Shown in pieces: positions 1-9,724 of a stretch of DNA of 64,000 nucleotides. Source of the stretch: Clostridia bacterium. GTDB lineage: Bacteria > Bacillota > Clostridia > Christensenellales > UBA1242. Position 1 is the first letter of the stretch. Each line of letters begins with the position of its first letter. Below the pieces are notes generated by a model, which worked only from the letters and a program-made list of their open reading frames with translations, searched no databases and was not told the DNA's origin. A program made the translations under genes and the position numbers. Location: the NCBI GenBank assembly GCA_017409005.1, contig JAFQTP010000007.1, positions 1-64,000 on the forward strand, written 5' to 3'.

Positions 1-67
1 AATCAAATCTAATTAGTAGTAAGATAGAATAGACTAATTAGTTCTGTATTCTAAAACATTGTAATTA

Positions 68-102
68 AAAATGTTCCCCACTGCGAGGAACATTTTTTTT
101 AT
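68..102 (+). terminator. Intrinsic terminator
   Basis: The 10-bp stem AAAATGTTCC / GGAACATTTT has a 9-nt loop and runs into a T-tract. It probably ends a transcript entering from the left of the window. Confidence 0.75.
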
Positions 103-131
103 TTTAAAATGCTAATTAGCAAATCTACTTC

Positions 132-199
132 AAAAAGAGAACAAAATTCTTATGTCGCGTATGTCTATATACAGCTCAATCGAATTTTGTTCTCTTTTT
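132..199. repeat. 18-bp perfect inverted repeat with 32-nt loop
   Basis: AAAAAGAGAACAAAATTC at 132-149 is exactly complementary to 182-199, and the right arm is followed by more T residues, so it could act as a second terminator. The loop contains GCGTATGTCTATATAC. Nearly the same 16-mer, GCGTATGTCCATATAC, recurs at about 294-309, outside the hairpin. Confidence 0.7.
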
Positions 200-408
200 T
201 TGTACCTTTATCTAATTATATTATTTTAAAATTTTCTTTATTTGCTTCTTATATCTTTAACATTAGTTCACAAGACACTAAAAACTTCCTGTAGCGTATG
301 TCCATATACTACTTAGTCAGTTTTAAGTGCCCTTTTTCTTATCTCCATCTAATTTCTTTCTTGAAAATGCTTTCTTGTTTCGTTTATTTTAAATTACCTC
401 TTTCATGT

Positions 409-437
409 TTGACAATTTTTGATAAAATTGATATATA
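409..437 (+). promoter_or_regulatory. Promoter of ABC exporter operon
   Basis: TTGACA (409-414), a 17-bp spacer and TATATA (432-437). The predicted leader is about 85 nt and AT-rich, ending in a GAGG ribosome site just before the ATG at 532. Confidence 0.65.
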
Positions 438-531
438 AAAATTGTAGTAATTTTAAATTAATTATTATTTATAATAATTAAAATTTTTAAACTATGGAAA
501 AATAAAGATAACAAGTTGTTTGAGGTAATGC

Positions 532-1233
532 ATGTTAAAAGTAGATTCTTTGTTTAAAACTTATAAAAACGCAAAAAGTCCGGCAATTCATGATATAACT
601 TTTACAGTTAATAATGGAGAGGTTTTTGGTTTAGTTGGTAAAAATGGTGCCGGCAAAAGTACCACAATTAAATGTATTACTGGAATACATGCTTTTGAAT
701 CTGGAAATATTACCATTAATACATACAATATAAAAAAGAATGAAAACAAGGCAAAGTCGTTAATAGGATATGTTCCAGATAATCATTCTGTTTACGAATG
801 TTTAACTGGATTAGAATATGTTAACTTTATGGCTGATATATATAATGTTTCGTTAGTTGATAGGCAAAAACGAATTGCAAAATATTCAAAATTGTTTAAT
901 ATGGAACACGCTTTAAATAAACAAATAAGTGGATATTCGCATGGCATGAAACAAAAAATATGTATTATGGGTGCCTTGGTTCATGAGCCTAAATTATGGA
1001 TTTTAGACGAACCTTTTTTAGGGCTTGACATGCAAGGAATGGAAGTAGTTAAAAAAAGTATAATTAAATATTCTAAAAATAAAAAACACATGGTAATTTT
1101 TAGCAGTCATAATTACGATTCTGTGTGCGAATTATGCGATAAAGTTTGTGTTATTGATAAAGGAACAGTACTAGAAGTTTTAGACATGAAACAAAATGGT
1201 AGTCGTGAAAGATTAAAGAAATTAATGTTATGA
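532..1233 (+). CDS. ABC transporter ATP-binding protein
   Basis: This 233-aa nucleotide-binding subunit hydrolyses ATP to drive the membrane partner encoded next. It has Walker A G-K-N-G-A-G-K-S-T near residues 36-44, an ABC signature SGYSHGMKQK near 136-145, and Walker B LWILDEP near 160, and its length is typical of stand-alone ABC-2 exporter ATPases. Its last 4 bases overlap the start of the permease, so the two are translationally coupled. The substrate is not evident. The gene after the permease encodes a huge secreted Ig-repeat protein, so the three may form one surface-related unit, but that is inference from order alone. Confidence 0.9.
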   Translation: MLKVDSLFKTYKNAKSPAIHDITFTVNNGEVFGLVGKNGAGKSTTIKCITGIHAFESGNITINTYNIKKNENKAKSLIGYVPDNHSVYECLTGLEYVNFMADIYNVSLVDRQKRIAKYSKLFNMEHALNKQISGYSHGMKQKICIMGALVHEPKLWILDEPFLGLDMQGMEVVKKSIIKYSKNKKHMVIFSSHNYDSVCELCDKVCVIDKGTVLEVLDMKQNGSRERLKKLML

Positions 1234-2816
1234 GTTTAGAAGTTAAAAATGTTTATAACTTAATAAGGCTTAACTATAAGGCATCTCGACCTCAGGGAGA
1301 GCAAAAGATAAGCACAAAATGTTTAACCTATGTGTTAAGCGTTTTGTTTGGTGCCATAATAGGTTTGGTGTTTTTTAGTTTGTGTAAAAAGCTAGGGGCT
1401 GAAAGTTTTAAAGGCTTACTATCGGTGCAATGCTTAGGTTTTCAGCTGTTTTTACTAAGCTATGCCATAACCGATTTATATAAATTATTGTTTGCAAATA
1501 CCGATAAAGAAATTTTAGCATATTTACCTGTAACCAAACGTCAGATATATATTTCTAAAATAATTTATTGTTATTTACGAATGTTTTTATTGTTTGCATG
1601 CTTATCGGTGCCATGTTTTTTAATTTATGGGGTTCTAAATAGTGTTGCAATTTGGTATTATTTTTCAATTATATTTGTTGTTTTGCTTTTACCAATTTTG
1701 CCGTTTGGAATTGCAAATGTTTTAATTTTTCCTATAACGTTTTTATTGATTTGGCTAAAACACAAATTAGTGCTTAAATTAATTTTAATGGCAATTTTAA
1801 CCGTGGTTGTGTTTTTTATTTACAATAATTTGATTTTTGAAATTGCAAACATTTTATTGCTTGATTCAGCAAATTCAAACATTATTATTTCGCTAGCAGA
1901 CAAATTGGCAAATGCTTTATTGCCATTTGGAATTTTTGCAAGATTTATGCTTGCCGATAGAATGTTAACAACAATTTTTGTTATATTATTATTATCGTTA
2001 GTGTCGTTAGGTATAGGTTTAACAATAGGATTGTTATCGTATAAAAATATTTTTCAAATTGCGTTGGCAGATAAAAATAATTCAAAAGAAATAAAATCAA
2101 AAACAAAATGTAGCTCGCCGTTTAAAGCATTTTTAGATTACGAAATTAAAAGTTTATTCAGAAATTCTACATACTTGTTTGTTTATTTTGTTATGGCGGT
2201 TTCAATGCCAATTATGGTTGCACTTTGCAACGGATTTATTTTAGAGTTTGCAATAAGCAAGGTTGGTAGTTCAATTATGTGGGGCGTAACACTATTTGTA
2301 ATAATGTGTTTTGTTTCAATAATTTGCTCACCAACGGCATCGTTTATTAGTAAAGAGGGCGAAAACTTTTGGATTATAAAAACTAACCCGCACGGAATAA
2401 AATATCCTTTAATAGCAAAATCTGTTGTGGGTGTTGTTTGTGCTAGTTGTTCGTTGTTTGCAACTTTAATTGCGGTGCTTGTACAAAAACACATATCTAT
2501 TTTGTTTGCTTTAGTTATTTTATTAATTGTTGCAGTTTTTATTGTTGGATTAGTAAGTTTTGGAATAAACTTGAATTTATTTAGACCAAATTTGTTTAAA
2601 TCCAATAGGGAAAATAACTCGAACATTGCTATTCATATTTTAATTAGTTTTATAATTGCTATATTAGTTGGCGTTTTAGGAATTTTGGGTGTGTTCATGT
2701 TTCCGCCATTTATTATAATATTAATTATTGCTAGCATCGTGCTAACGTTTACAATAATAAATGTTTTAGTATTAATTTTGTTAAGTAAAAAATTATATTT
2801 AGCAATGGAGGTGTAA
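1230..2816 (+). CDS. ABC-2-type exporter permease, polytopic membrane protein
   Basis: A 528-aa protein with about twelve strongly hydrophobic segments spread over its length and a short basic cytoplasmic stretch near residues 285-300. It follows the ATPase with a 4-bp overlap (ATGA), so it is the cognate membrane subunit. I see no extracellular peptidase or solute-binding domain, and its size fits large two-half ABC-2 exporters. The next gene starts 2 bp after its stop, so the operon has at least three genes. The function is assigned by topology and neighbourhood; the transported molecule is unknown. Confidence 0.75.
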   Translation: MSLEVKNVYNLIRLNYKASRPQGEQKISTKCLTYVLSVLFGAIIGLVFFSLCKKLGAESFKGLLSVQCLGFQLFLLSYAITDLYKLLFANTDKEILAYLPVTKRQIYISKIIYCYLRMFLLFACLSVPCFLIYGVLNSVAIWYYFSIIFVVLLLPILPFGIANVLIFPITFLLIWLKHKLVLKLILMAILTVVVFFIYNNLIFEIANILLLDSANSNIIISLADKLANALLPFGIFARFMLADRMLTTIFVILLLSLVSLGIGLTIGLLSYKNIFQIALADKNNSKEIKSKTKCSSPFKAFLDYEIKSLFRNSTYLFVYFVMAVSMPIMVALCNGFILEFAISKVGSSIMWGVTLFVIMCFVSIICSPTASFISKEGENFWIIKTNPHGIKYPLIAKSVVGVVCASCSLFATLIAVLVQKHISILFALVILLIVAVFIVGLVSFGINLNLFRPNLFKSNRENNSNIAIHILISFIIAILVGVLGILGVFMFPPFIIILIIASIVLTFTIINVLVLILLSKKLYLAMEV

Positions 2817-2817
2817 C

Positions 2818-5800
2818 ATGAAAAAATTAATGATTTTTTTAATTGCGTGCATTCCGTTTTTGCTAATTATGGTGGTGCAGTTAACTTCGGTTGTGATTCA
2901 AGAAACACAATATGTTTCAGTAGAAAAAGTGTTTTTCGAACAAGAGCAGGTTGTTGTTAAAAAAGAAACGTATCAAGATGTAACGTTGCAGTTCCCGGCA
3001 AAAATAAATCCAATTGGTGCAACACACAAAAACGTGGTTTATTCAAGTTCCGACACAAGCATTGCCGAAGTTGATAGTTTGGGTAATGTTACATTTAAAG
3101 ATTTTGGTTATGTAACAATTTATGCTCAAAGTTTAGATAATAAAGCCCTAGTTGCAAAGTGTATGTTTCATGTAACCGACAACAAAGCACATAGGGTAGA
3201 AATTATTGAACGCATTGAAACAATGGTTGTTAACACAACTTTCTTTGTTAGAGCAAATATTGTGCCTGTTGAGGCAATTGATAAAAGTTTACAATATGAA
3301 TCGTCTAATCCGCAAGTGGCTGAAATTATGCCAGATGGAATGATTAAAGCCTTGTCGGGAGGACAAACAACAATATCAGTAAAAACAGCAAATGGTTGTA
3401 CCGATAGTTTTGTTTTAAATGTTATTGTTCCGGTAAGTGGTGTGTTTGTGTCAGAAACCAGCATTGTAACGGCTGAAACAGCATTATCGTTTCCTAGTTA
3501 TGAAGTGCAACCTACAAATGCAACAAATAAAAATGTTAGGTTTGAATCTAGTAACGAAAGCGTTGCAACCATCGATAGTAATGGCAACATAACATTTTCA
3601 AGTGCTGGTACCGTTGAATTTTCGGTTATAACAACCGATGGAAACCATGTGGCTAAATGTGAAGTAACAAGCACTGGTGGATATATTATTTATGGTAACT
3701 TATTAACAACAAGTATTAATGTTGATTATCAACAAAACAAGCAACTTTTAGTTGAAACGGAAATTTATCCGTTAAATGCAAACAAGAAAAATGTTTATTA
3801 TGTAAGCAACAACGAAAATGTTGTTAAGGTTGATAGTAACGGAAACTTAATTGTTGTGGGTGGACGAAGTGCTACAGTAGATGTTTACATTAAAACAAGT
3901 GCAACTACATCAAACAAAATTGGAACTGTTAATGTGTTTGTTAACAGACCAATCGAAGATATTTCTATAAATAATGGGCTGCAGGTTGAAACCAATTTAA
4001 GAGAGTATCAAATTAATTATAGTGTAACACCTGCAAATGATTATACCGATAATGTTACATTTTCTATTCAGTCTAATGTTGCAACTGTTAGCCAAACTGG
4101 TTTAGTTGAATTTAATGCTCCTGGTAACGCCGTTGTTACTTTAACTACAGATGGTGGCGTAACCAAATCGGTCAAAATCACTTTTACACCTGCTGGAGCT
4201 AAAACAATTTTAGTTGATGCGGCTAATTTTGATGCAACGGTTAGTTATTTAGATTCTGTGTTTGCAATAGTGTTTGATAATGGTTTAGATATGTTAAACG
4301 TAACATTTAACATTGAAAACCCAAATATTGTTGAATATAACACCGATAGTCAAACATTTTTTATTTTAAAAGGTGGCAACACAAAAATAATAGCGGTTGC
4401 AAGCAATGGCAATGTTGCAACTATTAATTTAACGGTTTTGCGAAATGCCACTTCTCTTAACGCTGTGGTTGAAGGATTTAATAACCAAACAAATATTTTA
4501 ACTGCTGCTCAAACTTTAAAAATAAACTATAGTGTGTTGCCATTAGATGCAACAAATTTAAATGTTGAATTTAGTTTAAATAATGGTGCAAAAGCAAGTA
4601 TTAGTGAAAATGGTTTAATAACATTTGCTAACCAAGCCGAGCAAATAGTTGTAACTGTTACAGCGTTGGGTGGAACAGGATTAAATAAAACATTCAACAT
4701 TAACTATACAAATGGTTTACCAACAGAATTTGCTTTAATCGATTCTAAAATTGAAATTGAAGAAATAGGAACAACATATAATATTAATGAGTTGTTATTC
4801 GAAAACTTTTTACCTTCAAACTATGTTTTTGATTTAGAACATTTTACGTTTGAAAGTTTAAATAAAAATGTTGTAACAATTTCAAATTCTGGAGTGATAA
4901 CTGCAGTTGGCGGAGGAACAACTTCAGTTAAAATTGGAATTGGCGGTACTAACTTTACAAAAGTTATTTCGGTTGAAGTAATTATAAATTGCACAGGCGT
5001 AGATTTTACATATAATAATGCAGTTTTTAGTGGCGGGAAAATTATTGGCAATAGTTTTCAACTAAATGCTTTAGTTTATCCAAGTAACGCCACAAACAAA
5101 GAAGTTAGTTATGAAATAGTTTCAGGTTCGGCAGCAACCATAAGTTCTGGTGGGCTAGTTGAGTTTAATAGTGCTGGACAAGTTGTTGTTAAAGTAAAAA
5201 CATCTAACAATAAAGAAAACTCTATAACGCTAGAAAAGGTCGGGTCGCCAACTCAATTACAACTTTTAAAAGAAAATATTAATATTGAAAATAGTGTTGT
5301 AAATATTAAATTAAACGACACGGGTAATGTTGTTTTTAAACTTAACGCTTCTGGTGTTATAGATTTACAGAATATTGATTATTCAAAAATTTTAACAACT
5401 ATTAATGCTGAAGATGGTTTAACACTTAACATTGTAAATAATGGTGGCGGATATTTTACTGTAACCAAAACAATAGGGGTTCAAAAATCTGTAAAAGCAG
5501 ATATAACATTTAAGTACGGTGAAACAAGTGTTAAAACAACAATTAAATATTGTCAGTTAACAAACATTCAAATGGTACTTGATTCGACTAGTGCATATGG
5601 CAACGAAACATACAAAGTAACTTTAAATAACTCAGACGATAACAAATATGGTTTAGAACGTAAACGTGTTTTTGGAACTAGTTCTTACTATAATTCACAA
5701 CAAACAAATAAACTTATTTTAAACACAATAAAAAATGATGAGGCCAAACTAGACGACGTTTATTGGTTTAGTGGAAATTCTCAAATAGCATATTTTGAAA

Positions 5801-6918
5801 ATGTGTTAAACGGAGAGTTAACTTTTAACACAAGCAATGTTGTTTCTGAAACAAAATTGCTAGTTTACGCTTGTAGCGAACCAGATTTAACTAATGAAAA
5901 TGCTATTATTGCTAGTTACGAATTTACTTTGGTGCCTAATAGCATTAATGTATTTACTGCTGAAGGTTATAAGTATGGAACCGAGCAATATATTGACACA
6001 GTGCTTCAAGTTAATTTGGGCTCGCAACAAGACGAAACCGAATTAAAACAAAACACCCCAACAGCTCCTTTTTCAGCGTTTGACCCAGTAATTCATGCTT
6101 CCTCAAATTTACAACAATCGCATGTGAGAAGCCGTGTTTATGGTAATGGTTATTTTGTTAATTATCATGGATATTCTTCTAGATGGAACGGACAAATAGT
6201 GTTGTTTGGCGATGTAAATAATTTAACTTTAAAATGTCAAAATTTTGATTCGACTAAAGAAACTTATGTTAACGAGGCTGCCGCTAGTGCGGTTACTTTA
6301 AATTATGTAACCATTCAAAATGCAAAACGTGGGCTATATATAAGTAAACGAGGAACCCTGCTTAATACAACTTTAAAAAATTGTATTATAAAACATGTTT
6401 TAGAATATGGCATTTTAAGTTCAGATTATACCGATACTACACTATTTATGGAAAATACGATGATTTACGATTGCGGACAAACTGCAATAAATTTCCAAAA
6501 AGGAATACTTAAAATTAAAGGGTTATTTAATGTAATTAACTTCCGTGCGCCATCGGAATTTGATGGATTTGGATATAAAGATATCCTTCAAAAAGCCTAT
6601 AGCTCTTCGGAATTTAATGAATATGTTGATAAAAGCGCAGGAAGCAGTGCAAACTACAAAATAAATTTGGCAATTGTGGCAACTCCTAGCAATTTAATTG
6701 GCTCGCCAGATTCAACAGCAAGTAGTGTTTACTTTTGGGATAGTTCAAAAAACGACTATGTTGCAAATGTTGATAACTGCACTGGGCTGGGATACAATAA
6801 ATTAACCTACACAAATGGTTGGTTGTTAAAAACCACAATTTACGTTTGGACAACAAAATTAAGCAGCATGCCAGTTAATACAACTATAGATGAATCGGTT
6901 ATTTATAGACAAGTATAA
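2818..6918 (+). CDS. Giant secreted Ig-like (BIG2) repeat protein with C-terminal beta-helix
   Basis: A 1366-aa predicted surface or secreted protein. Residues 5-27 form a hydrophobic signal or membrane anchor. From about residue 35 to 900 it is a string of bacterial Ig-like (BIG2) repeats, recognisable by recurring phrases such as NATNKNVRFESSNESVATI followed by GLV/GNI-x-F lines. Residues about 1100-1290 carry asparagine-rich rungs (LNYVTIQNAKRGLYI, LKNCIIKHVLEYGIL) typical of right-handed parallel beta-helix proteins. I see no LPXTG motif or C-terminal anchor, so attachment would be through the N-terminus. It is the third gene of the ABC operon, 2 bp after the permease. A role in adhesion or glycan binding is inferred from architecture only. 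Confidence 0.8.
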   Translation: MKKLMIFLIACIPFLLIMVVQLTSVVIQETQYVSVEKVFFEQEQVVVKKETYQDVTLQFPAKINPIGATHKNVVYSSSDTSIAEVDSLGNVTFKDFGYVTIYAQSLDNKALVAKCMFHVTDNKAHRVEIIERIETMVVNTTFFVRANIVPVEAIDKSLQYESSNPQVAEIMPDGMIKALSGGQTTISVKTANGCTDSFVLNVIVPVSGVFVSETSIVTAETALSFPSYEVQPTNATNKNVRFESSNESVATIDSNGNITFSSAGTVEFSVITTDGNHVAKCEVTSTGGYIIYGNLLTTSINVDYQQNKQLLVETEIYPLNANKKNVYYVSNNENVVKVDSNGNLIVVGGRSATVDVYIKTSATTSNKIGTVNVFVNRPIEDISINNGLQVETNLREYQINYSVTPANDYTDNVTFSIQSNVATVSQTGLVEFNAPGNAVVTLTTDGGVTKSVKITFTPAGAKTILVDAANFDATVSYLDSVFAIVFDNGLDMLNVTFNIENPNIVEYNTDSQTFFILKGGNTKIIAVASNGNVATINLTVLRNATSLNAVVEGFNNQTNILTAAQTLKINYSVLPLDATNLNVEFSLNNGAKASISENGLITFANQAEQIVVTVTALGGTGLNKTFNINYTNGLPTEFALIDSKIEIEEIGTTYNINELLFENFLPSNYVFDLEHFTFESLNKNVVTISNSGVITAVGGGTTSVKIGIGGTNFTKVISVEVIINCTGVDFTYNNAVFSGGKIIGNSFQLNALVYPSNATNKEVSYEIVSGSAATISSGGLVEFNSAGQVVVKVKTSNNKENSITLEKVGSPTQLQLLKENINIENSVVNIKLNDTGNVVFKLNASGVIDLQNIDYSKILTTINAEDGLTLNIVNNGGGYFTVTKTIGVQKSVKADITFKYGETSVKTTIKYCQLTNIQMVLDSTSAYGNETYKVTLNNSDDNKYGLERKRVFGTSSYYNSQQTNKLILNTIKNDEAKLDDVYWFSGNSQIAYFENVLNGELTFNTSNVVSETKLLVYACSEPDLTNENAIIASYEFTLVPNSINVFTAEGYKYGTEQYIDTVLQVNLGSQQDETELKQNTPTAPFSAFDPVIHASSNLQQSHVRSRVYGNGYFVNYHGYSSRWNGQIVLFGDVNNLTLKCQNFDSTKETYVNEAAASAVTLNYVTIQNAKRGLYISKRGTLLNTTLKNCIIKHVLEYGILSSDYTDTTLFMENTMIYDCGQTAINFQKGILKIKGLFNVINFRAPSEFDGFGYKDILQKAYSSSEFNEYVDKSAGSSANYKINLAIVATPSNLIGSPDSTASSVYFWDSSKNDYVANVDNCTGLGYNKLTYTNGWLLKTTIYVWTTKLSSMPVNTTIDESVIYRQV

Positions 6919-6919
6919 A

Positions 6920-6946
6920 AAAAGAACCTAATTTAGGTTCTTTTTT
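6920..6946. terminator. Bidirectional terminator
   Basis: The AAAGAACCTA / TAGGTTCTTT stem is flanked by A- and T-tracts, so it can serve both the Ig-repeat gene on the left and the convergent gene on the right. Confidence 0.8.
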
Positions 6947-7439
6947 ATCGCATATTTTTATTAAATAAACCGCTTGTAATCATGTGGGGCTGATTAATTA
7001 TGTCGTTTTGGCAATGAATTGCAACATGATTTCCAGATTCTATTTTGCGGTTTTGGTTTGTTTTTGATGTTATGCCTACTTCAACGTTTGGGTTGCGGCC
7101 TAAAATTGTTGCAATATATTCTTCAAGCCCATCACGTTCGTGGCGTCCGTTAATATCGTAATAATATTCGGTGTTGGTAGGAGTGTGTTTAACTTTAATC
7201 ATAAAATGATAAGGTATGTTTTCAAGTTCTTCTTTTGCTAAAATCATGCTTACAACAACTGTTGAGTTTGGAACAAATTTTTTAATTAATGCTGCTAAAT
7301 CGCCACATGAAAAACGAGTGTATTTTCTAACAACTTGTGCAGGGTTTTGCTTGTTTGCTTGTTCGTAAGCCGATAGCATATTAATTATTGACATAATGTT
7401 TTCGTGCGTTGCTTCAAATTGTGGCAAGTTATTTTCCAT
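6945..7439 (-). CDS. Hypothetical protein, possible papain/transglutaminase-like fold
   Basis: A 164-aa soluble protein I cannot name. It has a Cys in FSCGDLAAL (C45), a His in YHFMIKV (H78) and an Asp in YYYDINGRH (D95). A C-H-D order with a helix after the Cys and strands around the His and Asp is seen in small papain-like and transglutaminase-like families, so a cysteine-hydrolase fold is possible but unproven. There is no signal peptide. AAGGAG precedes the ATG. It is monocistronic, facing the Ig-repeat gene across a shared terminator. Confidence 0.55.
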   Translation of the reverse strand: MENNLPQFEATHENIMSIINMLSAYEQANKQNPAQVVRKYTRFSCGDLAALIKKFVPNSTVVVSMILAKEELENIPYHFMIKVKHTPTNTEYYYDINGRHERDGLEEYIATILGRNPNVEVGITSKTNQNRKIESGNHVAIHCQNDIINQPHMITSGLFNKNMR

Positions 7440-7606
7440 TTTTACTCCTTAAATTTTACATATCAATTGTAGTATAAAACACTTTAAATTGCAATACCCA
7501 ACCTTGGTTTTAATATACTAAAACTAAAAAAATACTTGCTATTTTGAATATATCGCTAATATAATAATAAAAAAATATAATTTTAATAAAAATTATCGGA
7601 GTTGTT

Positions 7607-8044
7607 ATGGGGTCAGGTTTTATTGTGTTTTGCTATATTATTGCTTTTGTTGTTGGTATTGTTGCTTCAGTTTTTATTGGAAAAATGGCAGCGAAAGTTG
7701 CAGAACACAAAGGTTATGCAAGTGAGGCAAACTATTGGTTTTGGATGGGTTTGTTTTTTACAACATTGACTTTATTGGCTCTAATAGCAGTTCCTAACAA
7801 AAATAAAAATGAAGTTAAAAATTTAGAATCTAAAGCTGAAATTGTTAATGTGAAACCTGAAGTAAAACAAGATGTTCAAAACAAATCAGAAATTGAAGCG
7901 GATAATGTTGTAGAAGTTATTACTGAAGATAGTGTGTTTAACGCAATAGAAGAGTTATCTCAGAAATTAGAAAAAGGCGAAATAACCAAAGAAGAGTTTG
8001 AAAAAGCAAAACAATTTATTTTTAATAAAACAATTACAAAATAA
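7607..8044 (+). CDS. Small membrane protein with SHOCT-like C-terminus
   Basis: A 145-aa protein with two membrane helices (about residues 5-25 and 45-63), a charged linker, and a C-terminal segment with the pattern of a SHOCT domain: ELSQKLEKGEITKEEFEKAK. SHOCT segments are short helical modules at protein ends, often oligomerisation or docking elements; they do not indicate a specific function. The start follows CGGAG by 5-6 nt. It is a single-gene unit ending at a strong terminator. Confidence 0.7.
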   Translation: MGSGFIVFCYIIAFVVGIVASVFIGKMAAKVAEHKGYASEANYWFWMGLFFTTLTLLALIAVPNKNKNEVKNLESKAEIVNVKPEVKQDVQNKSEIEADNVVEVITEDSVFNAIEELSQKLEKGEITKEEFEKAKQFIFNKTITK

Positions 8045-8072
8045 AAGAGAAAACAATCTCTTTTATTTTTTT
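8043..8072 (+). terminator. Intrinsic terminator
   Basis: AAAAGAGA / TCTCTTTT stem with a 6-nt loop and a T-tract, overlapping the stop codon of the SHOCT-like gene. Confidence 0.7.
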
Positions 8073-8146
8073 GCAAAAACAATAGTTATGTTTAATAAAT
8101 TAAAAACTAGTGGTATTTTTTTTGTTGTAACAGAATATACTTTAAT

Positions 8147-8614
8147 ATGGAGAAGAAACATTTTATTAAAACTAACATTATTACAAACATTATAATTATT
8201 TTAGTTGCAGTGCTAGGTAGTGTGTTTGTTAACTTGGGCATGGAATGGTATGCAACACTAGTAAAGCCAACCGAGTGGGTGCCAAGTGCTGTGTTTGGTA
8301 TTGTGTGGACCATTATTTATGTTTTAACAGCCATAACACTTTTTGTATGGCAGAAAAACAGCAAGGTTCCAACATTAGTTTATGTACTGTTTATTATTAA
8401 TGGTATTTTAAATGTATTGTGGTGTTTGGTGTTTTTTACACTTAATCAACTTTTGCTTGGTGCAATAATTATTTTGTTAAACCTAATTTTTGCATTTTGG
8501 TTAATTGTTCAGGTTTATAAAAACAACTGGTTTTATGGGCTGTTAATTGCAATTTATCCGGTTTGGATTAGCATTGCTACAAGCCTAAATTTAGCAACTT
8601 GGATTTTAAATTAA
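8147..8614 (+). CDS. tspO: TspO/MBR family protein (tryptophan-rich sensory protein)
   Basis: A 155-aa five-helix membrane protein. The TspO hallmarks are present: WYATLVKPTEWVPSAVFGIVW in helix 1-2, then NGILNVLWCLVFF, and the usual length. Members bind porphyrins or related ligands and are linked to stress and tetrapyrrole handling; the ligand here is unknown. The ATG lies 5 nt after a TATACT box (8136-8141) with no ribosome site, so the mRNA may be leaderless. It is monocistronic, converging on the Na/Ca exchanger across a shared terminator. Confidence 0.88.
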   Translation: MEKKHFIKTNIITNIIIILVAVLGSVFVNLGMEWYATLVKPTEWVPSAVFGIVWTIIYVLTAITLFVWQKNSKVPTLVYVLFIINGILNVLWCLVFFTLNQLLLGAIIILLNLIFAFWLIVQVYKNNWFYGLLIAIYPVWISIATSLNLATWILN

Positions 8615-8626
8615 TAATGTTTAAAT

Positions 8627-8660
8627 AAAAAAAGAGCGAAACATCGCTCTTTTTTATTTT
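8627..8660. terminator. Bidirectional terminator
   Basis: AAAAAAGAGCGA / TCGCTCTTTTTT with a 4-nt loop; serves tspO and the convergent exchanger gene. Confidence 0.8.
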
Positions 8661-8662
8661 AA

Positions 8663-9724
8663 TTAAAAACAATAGTTTCTAACAATTGCAAACGTTAAGT
8701 ATGATAAATACATTCCAACTAAAATTGCACCTTGAATTTTTCCTAGTTCTTTAAATTTAACACACATAAATGCAAACATAATGGTTGCAATAAATAAAAT
8801 AACCATATCGGTAACAATTGCCATTGAAATTGGTGCTTGAGCAATAACGCCCACACTTCCTAAAATTAAGGAAATGTTCATAATATTAGAACCAATAACA
8901 TTGCCTAAAGCCAATTCGTTTTCGCCTTTTTTAGCAGCCATAACCGATGTTACAAGTTCTGGTAAGCTTGTGCCAAGTGCCACAATTGTTAAACCAACCA
9001 GAGCTTCGCTCATACCCATTGCAAGTGCTAAATATTGGGCAGTGCTTGAAACACATTCGCCACCAAACACAACTGCTGCTAGTCCAAAAATTAAATATAA
9101 AATAATTTGCCAAATTTTTAAAGGTTTTTCGGTTTCCTGAGCTGGTTGTTCGTTAGTAATATCTTTACCAAACACAACAAAATCGTCAACTTCGTGTTTT
9201 TGCATTTCGGCAATATATTTTTCTTGTTTAATTTGACGTTTGCGTTTGCGGTTCGCGTTAAAAATTAAAATGTATAAGTAAAGGATTAATAATACAATAA
9301 ATATAATGCTTTCGGTGCGGCTTAACATATTTTCGGTTTCTCCATTTAAAAACATATCAAAACCAAACAACATTAAAATTCCGGTTACAGCAACTAAAAA
9401 GGGTAGGTCAATTTTTTTAGTTGAGCTTTCCATTTTTACAGGGTTAAATAATGCAACCAAGCCTAAAATTAAAAGCATATTAAATAGGTTAGAACCCACA
9501 ATGTTTCCAACCGCCATATCAATGCTTCCGCTAATGGCACTTGTAATACTAACCGAAAGTTCTGGTAAACTTGTTCCAATTGAAACAATTGTAAGTCCTA
9601 CAAACATTGCAGGAACTTTTAACCTGCGGGCAACCTCGCTTGCGCCACTAACAAAAAAATCGGCACCTTTAATTAGCAGTGCCATACCTATAATTAAAAA
9701 TAATATATTTAAAAAAATTGGCAT
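8663..9724 (-). CDS. Calcium/sodium antiporter (YrbG family)
   Basis: A 353-aa cation exchanger of the CaCA superfamily. It has the two inverted alpha repeats: SIGTSLPELSVSITSA with AVGNIVGSNLFN in the first half, and ALGTSLPELVTSVMAA with ALGNVIGSNIMN in the second. Ten or so membrane helices flank a charged loop at about residues 155-200. The Glu and Asn residues of the repeats are the ion-binding positions known in the family. It is monocistronic, with AAGGAAAT upstream of the ATG. Confidence 0.9.
   Translation of the reverse strand: MPIFLNILFLIIGMALLIKGADFFVSGASEVARRLKVPAMFVGLTIVSIGTSLPELSVSITSAISGSIDMAVGNIVGSNLFNMLLILGLVALFNPVKMESSTKKIDLPFLVAVTGILMLFGFDMFLNGETENMLSRTESIIFIVLLILYLYILIFNANRKRKRQIKQEKYIAEMQKHEVDDFVVFGKDITNEQPAQETEKPLKIWQIILYLIFGLAAVVFGGECVSSTAQYLALAMGMSEALVGLTIVALGTSLPELVTSVMAAKKGENELALGNVIGSNIMNISLILGSVGVIAQAPISMAIVTDMVILFIATIMFAFMCVKFKELGKIQGAILVGMYLSYLTFAIVRNYCF

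Larger units (their letters stand above)
109..531. other. Intergenic region upstream of ABC exporter
   Basis: I see no convincing gene here. The region holds a long perfect inverted repeat (132-199), a degenerate second copy of the sequence in its loop (about 292-311), and the promoter of the ABC exporter operon (409-437). A 61-codon open frame at 109-294 runs straight through the inverted repeat, has no ribosome site, and is not credible as a protein. Confidence 0.5.

Noticed and set aside
109-294. 61-codon frame near the left end
   Set aside because: It runs through a terminator-like inverted repeat and has no start signals.
2183-2626. Leftward 147-codon frame inside the exporter permease
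   Set aside because: It is antisense to a well-supported membrane protein gene, with low-complexity translation and no ribosome site.
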